Source: Siphonodentalium dalli (lineage: Eukaryota; Mollusca; Scaphopoda; Gadilida; Siphonodentaliidae). From it: a DNA stretch of 64,000 bases. The stretch lies in contig CP136064.1 of NCBI GenBank assembly GCA_032622095.1, positions 142,493,954 to 142,557,953 of the forward strand, in the 5' to 3' direction. Made by a program: the position numbers and the translations under genes. The notes under the pieces were generated by a model. That model had not been told where the DNA came from, ran no database searches, and was given only the letters and a program-made list of their open reading frames with translations. The stretch's first letter is position 1; every line of letters begins with the position of its first letter. Below, in pieces: positions 11,424 through 22,222 of the stretch.

Positions 11424-12415
11424 TCAGTCATTCAGCAATCCTTTCCATTCTAACCAACGATGGCTAAAATTGAAGTATTTACATTTTTGATAGAAACTTG
11501 CTTTCTCAACATTGTAGTGATTTTTCAAATCTTGTTTAATGCCGACTAAGGTTGGGACTTCATTTCTCATTTTGGACCGATATATGAAATACTTTATAAA
11601 GATAAGAATGAAGTGCAAAAAGCCGTCCTCTGAGCTCTCAACTGATTTCCCTACTAGTATCAGTTGAGGTGATATCGTGAAAGGCATTACTGTTTTCTCA
11701 TGTACCCACTGTTTTATATCTCTCCATAGTGTTTTTATAACTGGGCATTCATAAAAAATATGACTTACTGTCTCCGAGCCAGAGCAACCAAACGAACACA
11801 AATCGTCGTCAGTTATTTTTGCCTTTTTCAATAAGGATTTGGTTCCAATGATTCTAGTGTTGATCCGGTATTGAAACCACTATATTTGGTTTCGGTGCAA
11901 CATTTAAATGGATTGGAGAACGCGTCTTTCCACCAATCAACATCTAAGTCTTGTTTGAAATAAGTGTTCCATTTCCCGATGAGATTTATATTTACATTAT
12001 CTTCTACTAGCGTCTTATAAATCGCATTAGAAGGTTTTGTTATTAGTTGTTTTATATGAAATGGTATAAAGGGGGCGTCCAATTTATAATTTATTTCATT
12101 TGTGGCGAATCGTTTCAAATATGTTCTTATGGCGGATGTTATGCCATGGTATGTAATGAAATCCAAAGTCAAACCAAATTTTTCGAGTGCTTCGTGATAT
12201 TCCATCATATGACCAGTTTGATCAAATAGATCATTTACCCACACGATCGCATTGCGGTCCAATTATGTACCATGTATTGGCTTTTTGTCTATAAGGAACA
12301 ATCTATTGTTTGAGAGCGAGCTGGAAAGGATATCATCTAGCCCCGAAGGCAAGATCAACTTGGAATAGCCAGACCATGCTCTAATTACATCATTCGAAAA
12401 TGGACTGTCAGTCAT
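11424..12415 (-). pseudogene. Tx1-like LINE ORF2, C-terminal part
   Basis: Three - strand stretches follow one another: about 12415-12265 (DSPFSNDVIRAWSGYSKLI…KPIHGT, ending in a stop), 12262-11828 (MDRNAIVWVNDLFDQTG…) and 11831-11424. The last carries CSFGC…SHIFYEC, a CX3CX7HX4C knuckle typical of L1/Tx1 ORF2 tails, followed by …LW.DIKQW…. This region follows the RT domain and is thought to help bind the element's RNA. The in-frame stop near 12265 and the frame change at 11830 show decay. Its upstream half is separated from the RT by the insertion at 12418-13195. Confidence 0.8.
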
Positions 12416-12417
12416 AT

Positions 12418-13195
12418 CAATTCAATTCAATTCAATTAAGTTTATTCAGATCGTCAATATAGACATTACAGAAGAGTTGTATACATAAATACAATGTATA
12501 TATATACAGCAATGCCCAAAGAAACCGACCACACAACCACAGCAGAACCATGGGCAGCCCCTCAGGACCCAGTCGGAAATACGGCCCGCCACCATCCATC
12601 GGAAAGCTCTCGGCGATAGCTTTCCGATGAATGGCAACAAGCCACACCCCGACCAAATCCCGAAAAACAACCCACCATCCCGCCCCGGTCAGGTGGTCAA
12701 TCACTTTGGTAATCACTGTATGGTCATTACAGGTATACATGTAAAAATGGGGTGGACGATATTCTTTACCTACACTGTTTAAGTTCGACAGGCTGCTGGT
12801 AGTTAGCCTCAGGGGAGACCTAAATGTCTCAAGGACCTTCCTAATAAATACTGACAAGTTTTTAACTGTCTTATTATTTCGGGAGTTAAATAGAGCGGCT
12901 AATTTATAAGTGTTTGGTCTCTGATAGAAGTAGGGTTTTAGATATTTTATTCTTAATTCGCTAAGTTCCCTACACTTCAGTACCATGTGATATTCATCGC
13001 CGATTTCGAGATTACATAGAGTGCAGATTCTGTCGGAATAATCGGTATTCGTCCAAGCACCGAGTTATATAGGGAGTTTGTGGTTTCTAGTGCGGAAATC
13101 TAAAGTGTTTTGAACTGCTCTAATGTCATCAAGGGATAGATAATTCTCTCGTTCAAAATTTGACTTTATAATCCGATAAAATGCGAATATCAGAA
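12418..13195 (-). pseudogene. Nested LINE tail (AATTG-tailed family), copy B
   Basis: Read on the - strand this begins …FAFYRIIKSNFERENYLSLDDI, continues LDFRTRNHKLPI, a stop, then CTLCNLEIGDEYHMVLKC (CX2CX8HX4C) and …RPNTYKLAALFNSR…. The same order is found in copy A (16045-15650). It ends at 12418-12438 in tandem (AATTG)n, the simple-repeat 3' terminus. It is a 5'-truncated insertion that split ORF2 of the Tx1-like element. The frame also has an in-frame stop after LPI, so it is dead. Confidence 0.8.
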
Positions 13196-14959
13196 GTGTC
13201 TACTCGATTCGATAGGTACCATTTATCCCTGTAGCTGGACCCTGATGTTTCTGTTAACAACGATTGCCAAGTATCACTGTGAATTATGCGTTTTACCCAG
13301 GTGATTTTCATTGATGACATAAATTTTTCAAGATTAATCATTTTACAGCCTCCATTTTCATAGCTTTGTTGAAAATATTTCCTAGCTATTTTATCTGGTT
13401 TTTTGTCCCAAATAAATTTATATATATCATTTGATATTTCAGTCAGAGTGTCCTTAGGAGGGTTGGGTATTGTTAAAAAAAGAAATGATAATTTTGATAA
13501 CAATAAACTTTTGAATACCGTAACCCTCCCGAGGACAGTCAGACTTCTTTTAGACCAATTTTTTATCGTTGATTTGATGTCCGAGTGTATTTTTGCATAG
13601 TTACCCTGGAAGACGTCTTCTGCTTTTGGGTGAAAAGTAATGCCTAATAATCTAAATGAAGTTGGGTGCCAATTAAGTTTCCATCGATCACATATCGATT
13701 CCGTACAATCCCTCTTGCTACCGATCCACACCGCATGTGTCTTGTCGTAATTTATTTTCAAACCAGATAGCAAATAATAATGAATAAGTAATTAAGTGCA
13801 CTGTCAAGGTCCCGGTGATCGTCGCTCAAGAAGAAAGTAGTATCGTCCGCATATTGTGTTATTTTATATCTTTGATCTCCAATTTTTATTCCGGTTATAT
13901 TCCTATTAGTCCTTAATGCAATCCCAAGAATTTCTACACATAATAAGAAAATGTACGGCGATATTGGATCACCTTGTCGGCAGCCCCTTTTAATGCTGAG
14001 TCTTGGAGATATATTTCCATTAATGTTCACGTTCGAAAAAATGTTTTTGTACAAAGTTAGGATGTAATCAATGAATATTGACCCAAAGTTGAAAAACCTA
14101 AGAACGGATACTAGGAATGACCATGACACAGAATCAAAAGCTTTCTCAAAGTCCAACAATAAAAGAAGACCTGGTATTTCTTGTTGCTTAGTTATATGTA
14201 TAATGTCGGACACCAATCGTATGTTTTCACCAATGAATCTCCCTTTCATAAATCCTTTTTGATCTTGGTGGATGAGGCTGGGTAATACTGTTTTCAACCT
14301 ACTCTCCGTACACCAGTGAGAATTTTATATGACACATTCAAAAGTGAAATGGGTCTCCAGTTTTTAAGAAATTGTTTCGGTTTGTTATCTTTCGGAATAA
14401 GAGTTAGGATTCCCTGTTTTTGAGTAATGGAAAGTTCTCCATTATTTAGCCCGTAATTTATCGAACGCACAAGGAATACGCCTAATTTATTCCAAAACAT
14501 TTTATAAAATGATACTGTAAAACCACTGCTACCTGGGCTTTTATTCTTTTTCATTTGTTTTAAATAATTTAAAGCCTCTGTATTTTTGACAGGTTCGTTG
14601 AGAGGGTCAGCTTCTTTGGTTGAAAGTTTTCTTCTGTCCTTTTCGAGATTGTTTATATTATTTTGATTTGAAATGAAATGTTCTATATCCCCCATGTTAA
14701 CTTGGAATGTTTTATCATCATAGAGTTTTTCATAAAAACATTTGGTTTCCTCGAGAATTTCATCTTGATTCGTTATTATTGCACCATTATCTGTTACTAA
14801 CTTTGGTATTGATTTGTTTGTGTAGTGTCGTTTTTCCAAGTTCAAAAAGTATGAACTTGGTTTTTCTCCTTCAATTGACCACCTAGCTCTAGATCGGATT
14901 AGAGCTCCTTCTAAGCAAGGTTTTCTTATTTTCTCCATCTCAGATTTCAAGTAATGCAT
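13190..14959 (-). pseudogene. Tx1-like LINE reverse transcriptase domain
   Basis: Three overlapping frames (14959-14294, 14297-13758, 13773-13190) form one RT domain. In order: EKPSSYFLNLEKR; KNKSPGSSGFTVSFYKMFW; LKNWRPISLLNVSYKIL; a frameshift near 14295; QKGFMKGRFIGENIRLV; LLLDFEKAFDSVSW (first catalytic Asp); KRGCRQGDPISPYIFLLCVEIL; ITQYADDTTFF (YADD, about 13842-13856); a second frameshift near 13765; then a long thumb region with KINYDKTHAVWIGS, FRLLGITF and LLSKLSFLF. This is the enzyme for target-primed reverse transcription. The catalytic residues are present, but the breaks would prevent a single product. Confidence 0.9.
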
Positions 14960-15046
14960 TCTTTCCCTATCTTCAATAGTTATGACCTGTTTGCCCTCAA
15001 GAATTAATATTTCCTCTTTTATAGTATTCTCTTCTTTGCGCTTATT

Positions 15047-15435
15047 TCATTTCAGTCTCGATGAAAATTGAATCGTACAACCCCTTATCTCCATAAGAAG
15101 GGTCTCAAAAAGCAGTTGATTATTAATTGAAAAAACATGGACCAGTTTTTTGTCGGCATCGTTTATTATCGAATTATCGTCGTTGCTGTTAATTTTATAT
15201 TGTTCAACCACTCGATCGATAGTATCATTAACTAATTTTACAAAGTCAGAATTTCGCAAAAGCGAGTCATTAAATTTCCAAAATCCTTTACCTGGTTTGA
15301 TATCGACAAATTTTAGTTCTAATGTTATAATAGAGTGATCTGTCCTGTATCCTGGTTTAATGTTCGCTTGGTCAACTAATAGTGTTGTAGTCCTTGTGAT
15401 ACGGCGAAAAAGTCCAGCCTAGCCTGTTTCAATGG
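15047..15435 (-). pseudogene. Tx1-like LINE ORF2, endonuclease end and linker
   Basis: Starting at the insertion edge the - strand reads KNPLKQARLDFF, then (after a frame change) …IKPGYRTDHSIITLELKF…GKGFWKFNDSLLRNSDFVKLVNDTI. This is the end of the APE domain, with the conserved TDHS motif holding the catalytic His, and the linker towards the RT. A further frame break near 15050 separates it from the RT pieces. Its sense depends on joining to the upstream part beyond the nested LINE at 15436-16738. Confidence 0.8.
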
Positions 15436-16738
15436 ATTTTTCCAATTCAATTCAATTCAATTATTTATTCACTCAAATCGTCAAATATGACACAATAGAG
15501 CTCGGTGGAATACAGTGCATATAATTTCTGTGCAAATTACAAAAGTGGTGCGCGTTGAAAATTACACATATTATAATAATACAGTTGATTGAGAACAGCC
15601 CATGGTTGTGCAAATGTCGGATTTTAATGTATTACGTATATAGTATGCCTCAGGAGTTTTTGAATAAAATCAGGACCCGTCTAATGAAAAGAGATAGGTT
15701 TTTCAAGGTTTTATGTCGTTTACAGTTAAAAAGTTCACTTAATTTGATGGTATTTGGTCGACAATAATAATATTTGTGTATGTATTTGACTCGCAGGTCT
15801 TTTAAACACGGGCATTGCAATATTACGTGGAATTCGTCCCCTATATTTGTACCGCATAGAGTACATAGTCTATCGGAATAATCTGAGTTAATCCATGAAC
15901 CAGATTCGATTGGTAAGTGGTGGTTGCGGGTACGAAATTTCAGAAGTATTTGGACGGTGTCGTTTTTCACGAAAGAGAGGAATTTCTCTTTGGTGAAGTC
16001 GTGTTTTATAATTCTGTAAAAGGCATACTTATTTGAATTACACATTGTACCTCTCCATTCTTGAATGAATTGGTCTTCCAGCCTACACTTGACCGACTTC
16101 TTAAATCTGTCGAGACTAGATAATGTGTGATTGATCCATATACCCCCATTCCAAGTTCATTTAACAGTTTATGCACATTTGCAATCCATGGGTTGTTACC
16201 GTTAGATGAGTTGTAATAAGTGAGTAATATATAATACAGTATAAATGGTAGCCTATTGCAGTTCATTTGTATAAGTTTTCCCCAGTACGTTAAATTTCTT
16301 AATTTGATTTTCATAGTGATGGGGAATATTCCCAGTTCCCCATAAACGAATGCTGAAGGTGTAGATTTTTTCCGATTAAGCAAAATTTTTAGAAACCATA
16401 GTTCTATTTTCTGGAAGCAGGATTGGTTTTCGAATGACCAAATCTCTGCTCCGTATGTTAGAATCGGGACAATTGATTTTTCGTAAACTTCGAGTGTGCT
16501 CTCGAGTCTACAGTTAAGCTATTGGATCTCTTCTTATTAAGTAATGCGTACATCGCTTTTTTAGCTCTTTCGCAGCGCATGTTTCTATCAAGAGAGAAGG
16601 AGCCATTTCTATGGAAGGTAGTTCCTAAGTATCTATAATTTGTCACTGTTTCAATGTTATTGTTGCCGATTTTAAAAATATTATTATGTTTTTTCTTGCA
16701 GTTTCTTCCAAATATTAGTACTTTAGTTTTTGTCTCCA
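15436..16738 (-). mobile_element. Nested LINE tail (AATTG-tailed family), copy A
   Basis: This is an insertion inside the Tx1-like endonuclease. The - strand shows three pieces: 16739-16458 (KTKVLIFGRN…NYRYLGTTFHRNGSFS…, the region after YADD in an RT), 16383-16006 (…VYGELGIFPITMKIKLRNLTYW…) and 16045-15650 (…FYRIIK…FRTRNHHLPIESGSW…CTLCGTNIGDEFHVILQC…RPNTIKLSELF…). The CX2CX8HX4C knuckle matches copy B. The 3' end at 15445-15463 is (AATTG)n. The host frame resumes with a shared run of A/T at the joint, so any target duplication is only about 5 bp (AAAAA). Clade uncertain. Confidence 0.85.
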
Positions 16739-17287
16739 CGTGTATCGCTTGTATTCTGGATTATTTATTCTCCAAGTATCTACTAAGTTATATTCTCTCA
16801 TCAAATTAATAAATTTCGAACGTGCTTTCGGGTTGTTGATGTGCAAGTAATTATCAGTATCGATATCAGGGTCTAGGACAAAGTTGAAATCACCGCATAC
16901 AATCAAGTGTATATCTGTATCGCTGTCCGGAAGTACTTTTTGTAGAGAGGTGAAAAACTCGGGATCGTCTTTATTTGGGCCATATATGTTCGCGATTATA
17001 ACAGTTAGATGCACCAGTACCATATTTCCATTTGCGTCGCATTTGGTTTTCTCAATTTTGAAATCGAAAGTGTTGTTAAAAAGTATAACCACGCCTCTGC
17101 TAGCTGTAGTAAAAATGCAAGTGTATCCCCATTCTGATTGAACTATTTGCTCCATATTTTTAGAAAAGTGCACATCTTGTAAACAGTAAACATCAAATTT
17201 AAGGTTTCGGATATAGTCAAAAACGTCTCTCCGCTTGCGACGATCACCCAGTCCTTGGCAGTTCATTGACATCACTTTAACAGACAT
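16739..17287 (-). pseudogene. Tx1-like LINE ORF2 start: APE-type endonuclease
   Basis: The - strand frame begins MSVKVMSMNCQGLGDRRKRRD and runs to …NNPEYKRYTWR, where the nested LINE interrupts it. Visible APE motifs: MNCQG (metal/phosphate-binding Asn), YCLQDVHF at the position where the family usually has LQETH (Asp in place of catalytic Glu), ANIYGPN, VCGDFNFVLD (catalytic Asp and Asn) and the start of the TWR block. The enzyme nicks target DNA to prime reverse transcription. The Met at 17287 immediately precedes the conserved domain and looks like the natural ORF2 start. The domain is intact up to the insertion. Confidence 0.88.
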
Positions 17288-18091
17288 TTATAATATACAC
17301 ATGTTTCAGCAATGTGTACCAGTCTCTTTCAGAGGGGGGAGATGAATATAGACGGTAAGATAGAGATAGAGATAGATAGAAGAGCGAACCATGATCATTC
17401 CAATGTCCTAACAATATGTAAGCTGGTCCAATGTTATTCTGCATATTTCATATTGGTTATCTGTAACGAGTCAATTTAATGTTTTAAATTGAACTCCATA
17501 CGCTCCACTGATATTGAATTGCCTGCTCATAAAATTAAAAGAAAGTCTGCACTCGCGAGATAATGAAAGGAGGGTTCACTAAAGAATAGCGCACAGTATG
17601 GCACGGAAAGATACCAACTGCATGGTAACAAATAAGCACAGGTCATTTTTTGGTGGATTCCAGAAATGGATTAATTGCCTAATCAAGGCTTATATCTGAT
17701 GAGTCGGAATTGAAAACTAGTCGTCAAGAAGTACCCACGCTGATAACAAGAATATTGAATAGGCATACTAGTGGTCTCTATCCGAGACCCTTACGGTATA
17801 CGAAAGGGAACAGTACTCGTCTGTTATCACACTAGTGAGTCAATAAGCTCAGCGATTGTGACCCAGTGCTGTTTAGTGTGCGGGGAAAATAGTACTCATT
17901 CTGTAACGGGACAATACGCTTGGCGGTCGTGACCCGAAGTGATCACGCCCGTGTCATCGTCGCTAAATGTGAATTGACTATTTAGGCCAATGAAAGGTTG
18001 ACTTTTGTTATCCGCCGAGTTATCTCAGTGCAAACATCCAATGTCTACCGATATATGAAATTACTGATATAGTTAATTCCTATATATACTA
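17288..18091. other. Inter-ORF spacer of the Tx1-like LINE
   Basis: There is no coding frame. It lies between ORF2 and the inserted Helitron, and contains a short GATA-type run (gatagagatagagatag near 17360). Confidence 0.4.
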
Positions 18092-18768
18092 CTAGAAGGT
18101 GACCCGACTTCGTCCGGGCTATTCAAAAACCAAATTTCAAGTCGATTGCTCCACCCGTTTCCTAGATCTGGTCTGCGCATGCGCGAAGCTGGTGTCGCAC
18201 GTGCTCGGCGACCCGATAAAATTCGTTTCCGGGGCAAGATACATTCACATACCAAATTTCAAGTCGATAGCTACACCCGTTTCCGAGATATATAGCCCAA
18301 TGTCATTTGCGGATACCTCGGCCGGTGATGAGTTAACGCGACACAGTCAAATGCATCGGCAGGGTGAGTGACCTCTGACGACGTCATAGAATTTACGCAT
18401 TGATTTTATCCTGATAACTAAAACGGATACATACATATTATATATCGTTGGACAGATGAAGCCACACAGATTCTAACCGTGCAAATTATATGACTGGCAA
18501 TTTATTATTCGCGCTATATCGAATCGATTTGTGAGCACCGAACTGAAATATATTAGCGCAAAAACGGCGTAAAAACAGATTTGACCTCCGCACGTGAAAA
18601 GTTGACCTCGCACGGACAAATAAATATGCCTATGTTCGTCTCCGGCCGAAAATACCCTAAAATACCAAATTTCATCGAAATTGGCTTAGTCGTTTTCGAG
18701 TCCATCGATTTCAAACACACAAACAAACACATACACACACACACAGATCTTTCAAAATATATAATAGA
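18092..18768 (-). mobile_element. Complete H1 Helitron-like element, 677 bp
   Basis: On the - strand it begins TCTATTATATATTTTGAAAG (18768 downwards), followed by a GT-rich stretch. It ends with a stem GCCCGGACGAAGTCGGGT (loop in the centre, 18103-18119), a short spacer and CTAG (18092-18095). The base before it is A (18091) and the base after it is T (18769), so it inserted between A and T without duplication. TC start, 3' hairpin, CTRR end and A^T target are the Helitron hallmarks. Inside, TGCGCATGCGCG (18174-18185) resembles an NRF1 site. It inserted between ORF1 and ORF2 of the Tx1-like LINE. Confidence 0.82.
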
Positions 18769-18936
18769 TAGTGCTATACTAGAATATGTAATGGTTTTAT
18801 ATATGGAACTAATTAGATATATAAATTATCCCTGGTCATATTTATATGTACATGTTTGCTTGTGTACTTCACTGAGCTAAATGTCAATGTATCCTCGAAC
18901 AGTTCAGGTGTTAGATGATGCTTCCACAGGAATTGT

Positions 18937-19926
18937 TTATTTTTTCTGTTGTTTTTCCTTCCAGGAGTTGTGCATTTTCAGAGTTTGGTCAATGTTGTTT
19001 AAGATATCGAACTTAATGTTTTCACCGCTTAACAACTTGCCCCAGATAAAACAATTTCTGTGGAAACCGAAACGTATCTTCGGGTGCTCTCCAAGTTTGT
19101 CTATCAAATCACGGTTTTCCTTTGTGATATCATCTCTAAAGCGAACATCTTTAGATGACCCATCCTTCAATGTTTGTTTTAGTTGTTTCCTTGCGTCGTA
19201 CACTTCGTCCCGTGTTTCTGGTCGAACGAACCTGACTATACATGGTTTTGGTTTATGTGCTTGGCTTTTGGCTGATGGTAGACAATGTGCCACGACGATG
19301 CCATTCGATGTAATATGAATCTTCTTCTGAGATGAATTTACTATTTCACATATGTTTTCCTTGAGATTTTCTTTGGCACCTTCTTTTTGTTGAATATCTA
19401 ATAAGCGAAGACAGGTTTTTCTCGAGTACTGTTCGGCTCTGTTCACTTTCTGTTTCAGTGATTTCACTTCTTGAACCAATAAGTCGCTGTCTGCCCTATA
19501 GTGTTCAACTTCTTCGCGAAGTAGAGAATTTTCCAATTCACATTTCTCCATTCTGTCCTCTAAGAATTGTAACTGTTTGGTCACATTTTCCTCAACTTCT
19601 GCATTCACTTCTTTCTTGTAATCATCGAACTTTTGAATAACTATTTCCTCTATTGTTGCTGCAAGAACTTCTTTTGTTGGGAGAGTATTTACCTTTAACT
19701 CAAGTCTTGTTAGCTGTTCTGCCATAGTTTTTAGTAGGTTCTCTGTTTCAGCTGACATTGAAGTGTTGCTACCAAAACTTTCTTCCAGTGGCCGTTTTTT
19801 ATCTGGGTTCTTTCGTTCATCTCTATTTGGGTCCTTTCTGGTTTTATCCCTGGCTATCCCATCTTTTACATTGGAAGATTCCTTTGTCTGTCCCGATGTC
19901 GACTTTCCTCTACTACTCATAATCAT
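18937..19926 (-). CDS. Tx1-like LINE ORF1 protein (RNA-binding)
   Basis: A 330-codon frame, uninterrupted, apparently the least damaged part of this element. It starts MIMSSRGKSTSGQ; the third-codon Met is an equally good start. Residues ~1-60 are basic and low-complexity (DKTRKDPNRDERKNPDKK). About 65-165 is a heptad-rich Glu/Lys/Leu coiled coil (LTRLELKVNTL … LQFLEDRMEKCELENSLLREEVE … LKQKVNRAEQYSRK). From about 170 (YSRKTCLRLLDI) to 300 is an RRM-like/L1-ORF1p-like fold with CIVRFVRPETRDEVYDARKQL and a basic C-terminus (KEKQQKK). L1-type ORF1 proteins trimerise through the coil and coat the element's RNA. It lies upstream of the endonuclease frame on the same strand. Confidence 0.85.
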   Translation of the reverse strand: MIMSSRGKSTSGQTKESSNVKDGIARDKTRKDPNRDERKNPDKKRPLEESFGSNTSMSAETENLLKTMAEQLTRLELKVNTLPTKEVLAATIEEIVIQKFDDYKKEVNAEVEENVTKQLQFLEDRMEKCELENSLLREEVEHYRADSDLLVQEVKSLKQKVNRAEQYSRKTCLRLLDIQQKEGAKENLKENICEIVNSSQKKIHITSNGIVVAHCLPSAKSQAHKPKPCIVRFVRPETRDEVYDARKQLKQTLKDGSSKDVRFRDDITKENRDLIDKLGEHPKIRFGFHRNCFIWGKLLSGENIKFDILNNIDQTLKMHNSWKEKQQKK

Positions 19927-20286
19927 ACCGATTTACAACAGAGAGTTTTTCACGGATAATCACTTTGGCTGTGCCTTTTCTCAGATTGGTCGCAGTTCGT
20001 GTTCACTCATGCGTGACCAAAATAAACTGGCTTTATACATCCGATAACTCGAAGTTATGCAATTACTTGTCAGTTTATCACAAAGTGAATTTAAAATGTA
20101 GTTGGAAAAACTTGCGTGATATGTCAGGAATTATATAAATCCATCCTCATATGAAATGTAGCTCAATTTAACATACATAACTATCCAGAATAAGCTTGGA
20201 ATCGCTAGCGAAAAATCACACGTCCATTGTTGTTTTTATGTAAACCGGGATTTTTTTTTACCGATAATAAAGATAAATATATTTTT

Positions 20287-20500
20287 AGAAATGAGTTGGA
20301 ATATTTTATTATGGATGCACTTGGGAGTAATGCCTACATCATATATACGAATCGCTCTCAAGAGAAGCCAACTTAAGTGTGCTCCTTTGGCAACTTATCA
20401 GAAATTGATAGCAATATAATGATTGAAGATGACGACATTCCAGTTACAATTTTCAAACATGTTGTCAAAATGTGGCAGCCTTATTACCTGTATGATGGTA
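20287..20500 (+). pseudogene. LINE C-terminal fragment
   Basis: The + strand reads NELEYFIMDALGSNAYI, a frame change, LSREANLSVLL, and later IFKHVVKMWQPYYLYD. The same words, in the same order, occur on the - strand at 49537-49160 (NEMEYFIMDALGVNACIKYE, LSREVKLSVLLGNL, IFKHVVKMWQAY). It is therefore the extreme C-terminus of the LINE family also seen at 10491. Frameshifts and the missing 5' part mark it as dead. Confidence 0.65.
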
Positions 20501-20756
20501 TGACCGGTGTTTCGTAATATAGTGCACGTTTGACCTTCTTTTTATTCATACATATATCGACCAGTGTAAATACACTATAAAATTGTCATCGAAATGAATA
20601 TATTGACAGATAATTATATATATACCTCACATTACTTCACATTAACTATAAGTGAAACCTTATCGTCGCATCCATGAAACATGATATCCTGTTTATATGT
20701 CTCCAATTCTCACATGAATTATATTACATTGAAAACGCACATGCTTTATTAAACCA

Positions 20757-22222
20757 CTAGGGGATTGCCCGTCAAAATGACGGGTATATAAATGTTCTTC
20801 GTTACTTTCTAGTCTCCACGGCCATGAACACATCATTTCTATATTAGCAATGGATTGATCATACTTCTCTTTCACCGGAGGCGCGTGGGAACACTTTATT
20901 GAACTAAAACTGTATGTTTTACACACACCCTACCCCACATATATGCATGCACATTTGGAACGCAACAAAATCAACATGTTATTTTATTACTGTATTTACT
21001 TACTGAAATAGACTCCATTTGGGAGCGTTTATTCAGCGGCGGGGAGGCCTACGGCCCCCTTTGTGCGCTATATATGAGCCTATGGCTCGGGAACACTCTT
21101 TTCACAGAAAAACTGTAGTTTCTACTACCACCCACATATATGCATGCGCATATGGAATGCAACAAAATCAACTTATAGTTCTGTATATTACTATTATATA
21201 TAGTCCAATATAACTGAAACAGAGCCTTTATTCAGCAACCGATTGGACTGCAGCCCCTTTGTGCGCTTCGCGCACATACGTTATGATCTTTTGAAACAGG
21301 CTCCCTTTGGGAGCTTTTATTCAGCAGCGTATATAAGCCTAAGGTCACGGTAAGACTACTATGCAGAACTTGTGACCTTGGCCGTAAACAGTTCAGTTGG
21401 TGTGGAGATCCCTCCTGTGGGTGAGGAGCACCCCAATATGTTGGATTACATTAAAAAACTAATTAATGAATAGTATGAGTCAAGTTAAAAGTAAAAAATA
21501 TGAATATTTAATAATCTTGATAATATTGGATAAAAGTAGTTCCAGGCACAACATGTATTTACTGTTTACGGTCAAGGTCGCAAGTTCTGCGAAGTATCTT
21601 TACCTAAGGTCACAGGCCCTTGCACTGCGGCCCATTTTCCCACTTCGCGCCCATTTTTAGATTCTATAAAACGTTATTTATCAATTTGCCGTCTTCCGTA
21701 TATGTTCTCCTTCGATTCCACACACAATGCACAACTTTCATAACAAAGACACAATCCATTATGCCTACTTATATTCACACTGAAGTGGCATATTATAAGA
21801 CCATTTAGCACCCATTTCGAGCGATGGTATAGAACGTTCTAGTCTCGACTCTATATACCGCATGCACTTCCACGACAAAAGCAACATGCATTAATTATAT
21901 TCACAATCAACCTGATCTGACAATTAAATTATAGCGCCCAAGTTTGGGTTTGCGTACGACGTCACATGACGTCATTTCGACAAACGTCATAAGAAATGGT
22001 ATCAACTTGAGTGCAAATACTGCATTTGGGGACCATGTTAGATCTCAGGTTTGCTTTGACCAATCGGCGTGAAATTTGGTGAGTCACCTTTTACGACAGA
22101 CTGTAGGTCGTGGTACAAATTTGTCATGGTTGAAAAGTTATAAACGCCCCAAAAGCGTGACCGAGTTATACACACACACACCCTCACACACACAGACGAC
22201 GGGTTTTTATATATATAGGGTA
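20757..22222 (-). mobile_element. Helitron-like family H2, copy 1
   Basis: Its 3' end on the - strand is a stem CCCGTCATTTTGACGGG, a 7-base spacer and CTAG (20757-20760), followed by T. Modules in order along the + strand: 'gacgggtatataaatgttctt' (20780), 'gaacactttatt…actgta' (20889 and again 21088), 'cacaatgcacaactttc' (21720), 'cgttctagtctcgactct' (21833), 'tgacgtcatttcgacaaacgtc' (21967), then an (AC)n tract and 'gacgacggg' with a TATATA end. The same series recurs from 22226 to 26291. The 5' end does not show a clear TC, so assignment to Helitrons rests on the 3' end. Confidence 0.55.

Larger units (their letters stand above)
11424..19926 (-). mobile_element. L1/Tx1-type LINE, interrupted and decayed
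   Basis: One retrotransposon is laid out on the - strand: ORF1 (18937-19926), then ORF2 with APE-type endonuclease (from 17287), reverse transcriptase (about 14959-13190) and a C-terminal Cys/His region (to 11424). The reading frame resumes across two insertions: endonuclease residues …KRYTWR before 16738 continue as KNPLKQARLDFF at 15440, and the RT end near 13200 continues as DSPFSNDVIRAWS at 12400. A Helitron (18092-18768) sits between the ORFs. Two ORFs, an L1-like endonuclease and the …GCRQGDPISPYIFLL… RT block fit the L1/Tx1 group. Several frameshifts make it inactive. Confidence 0.85.
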
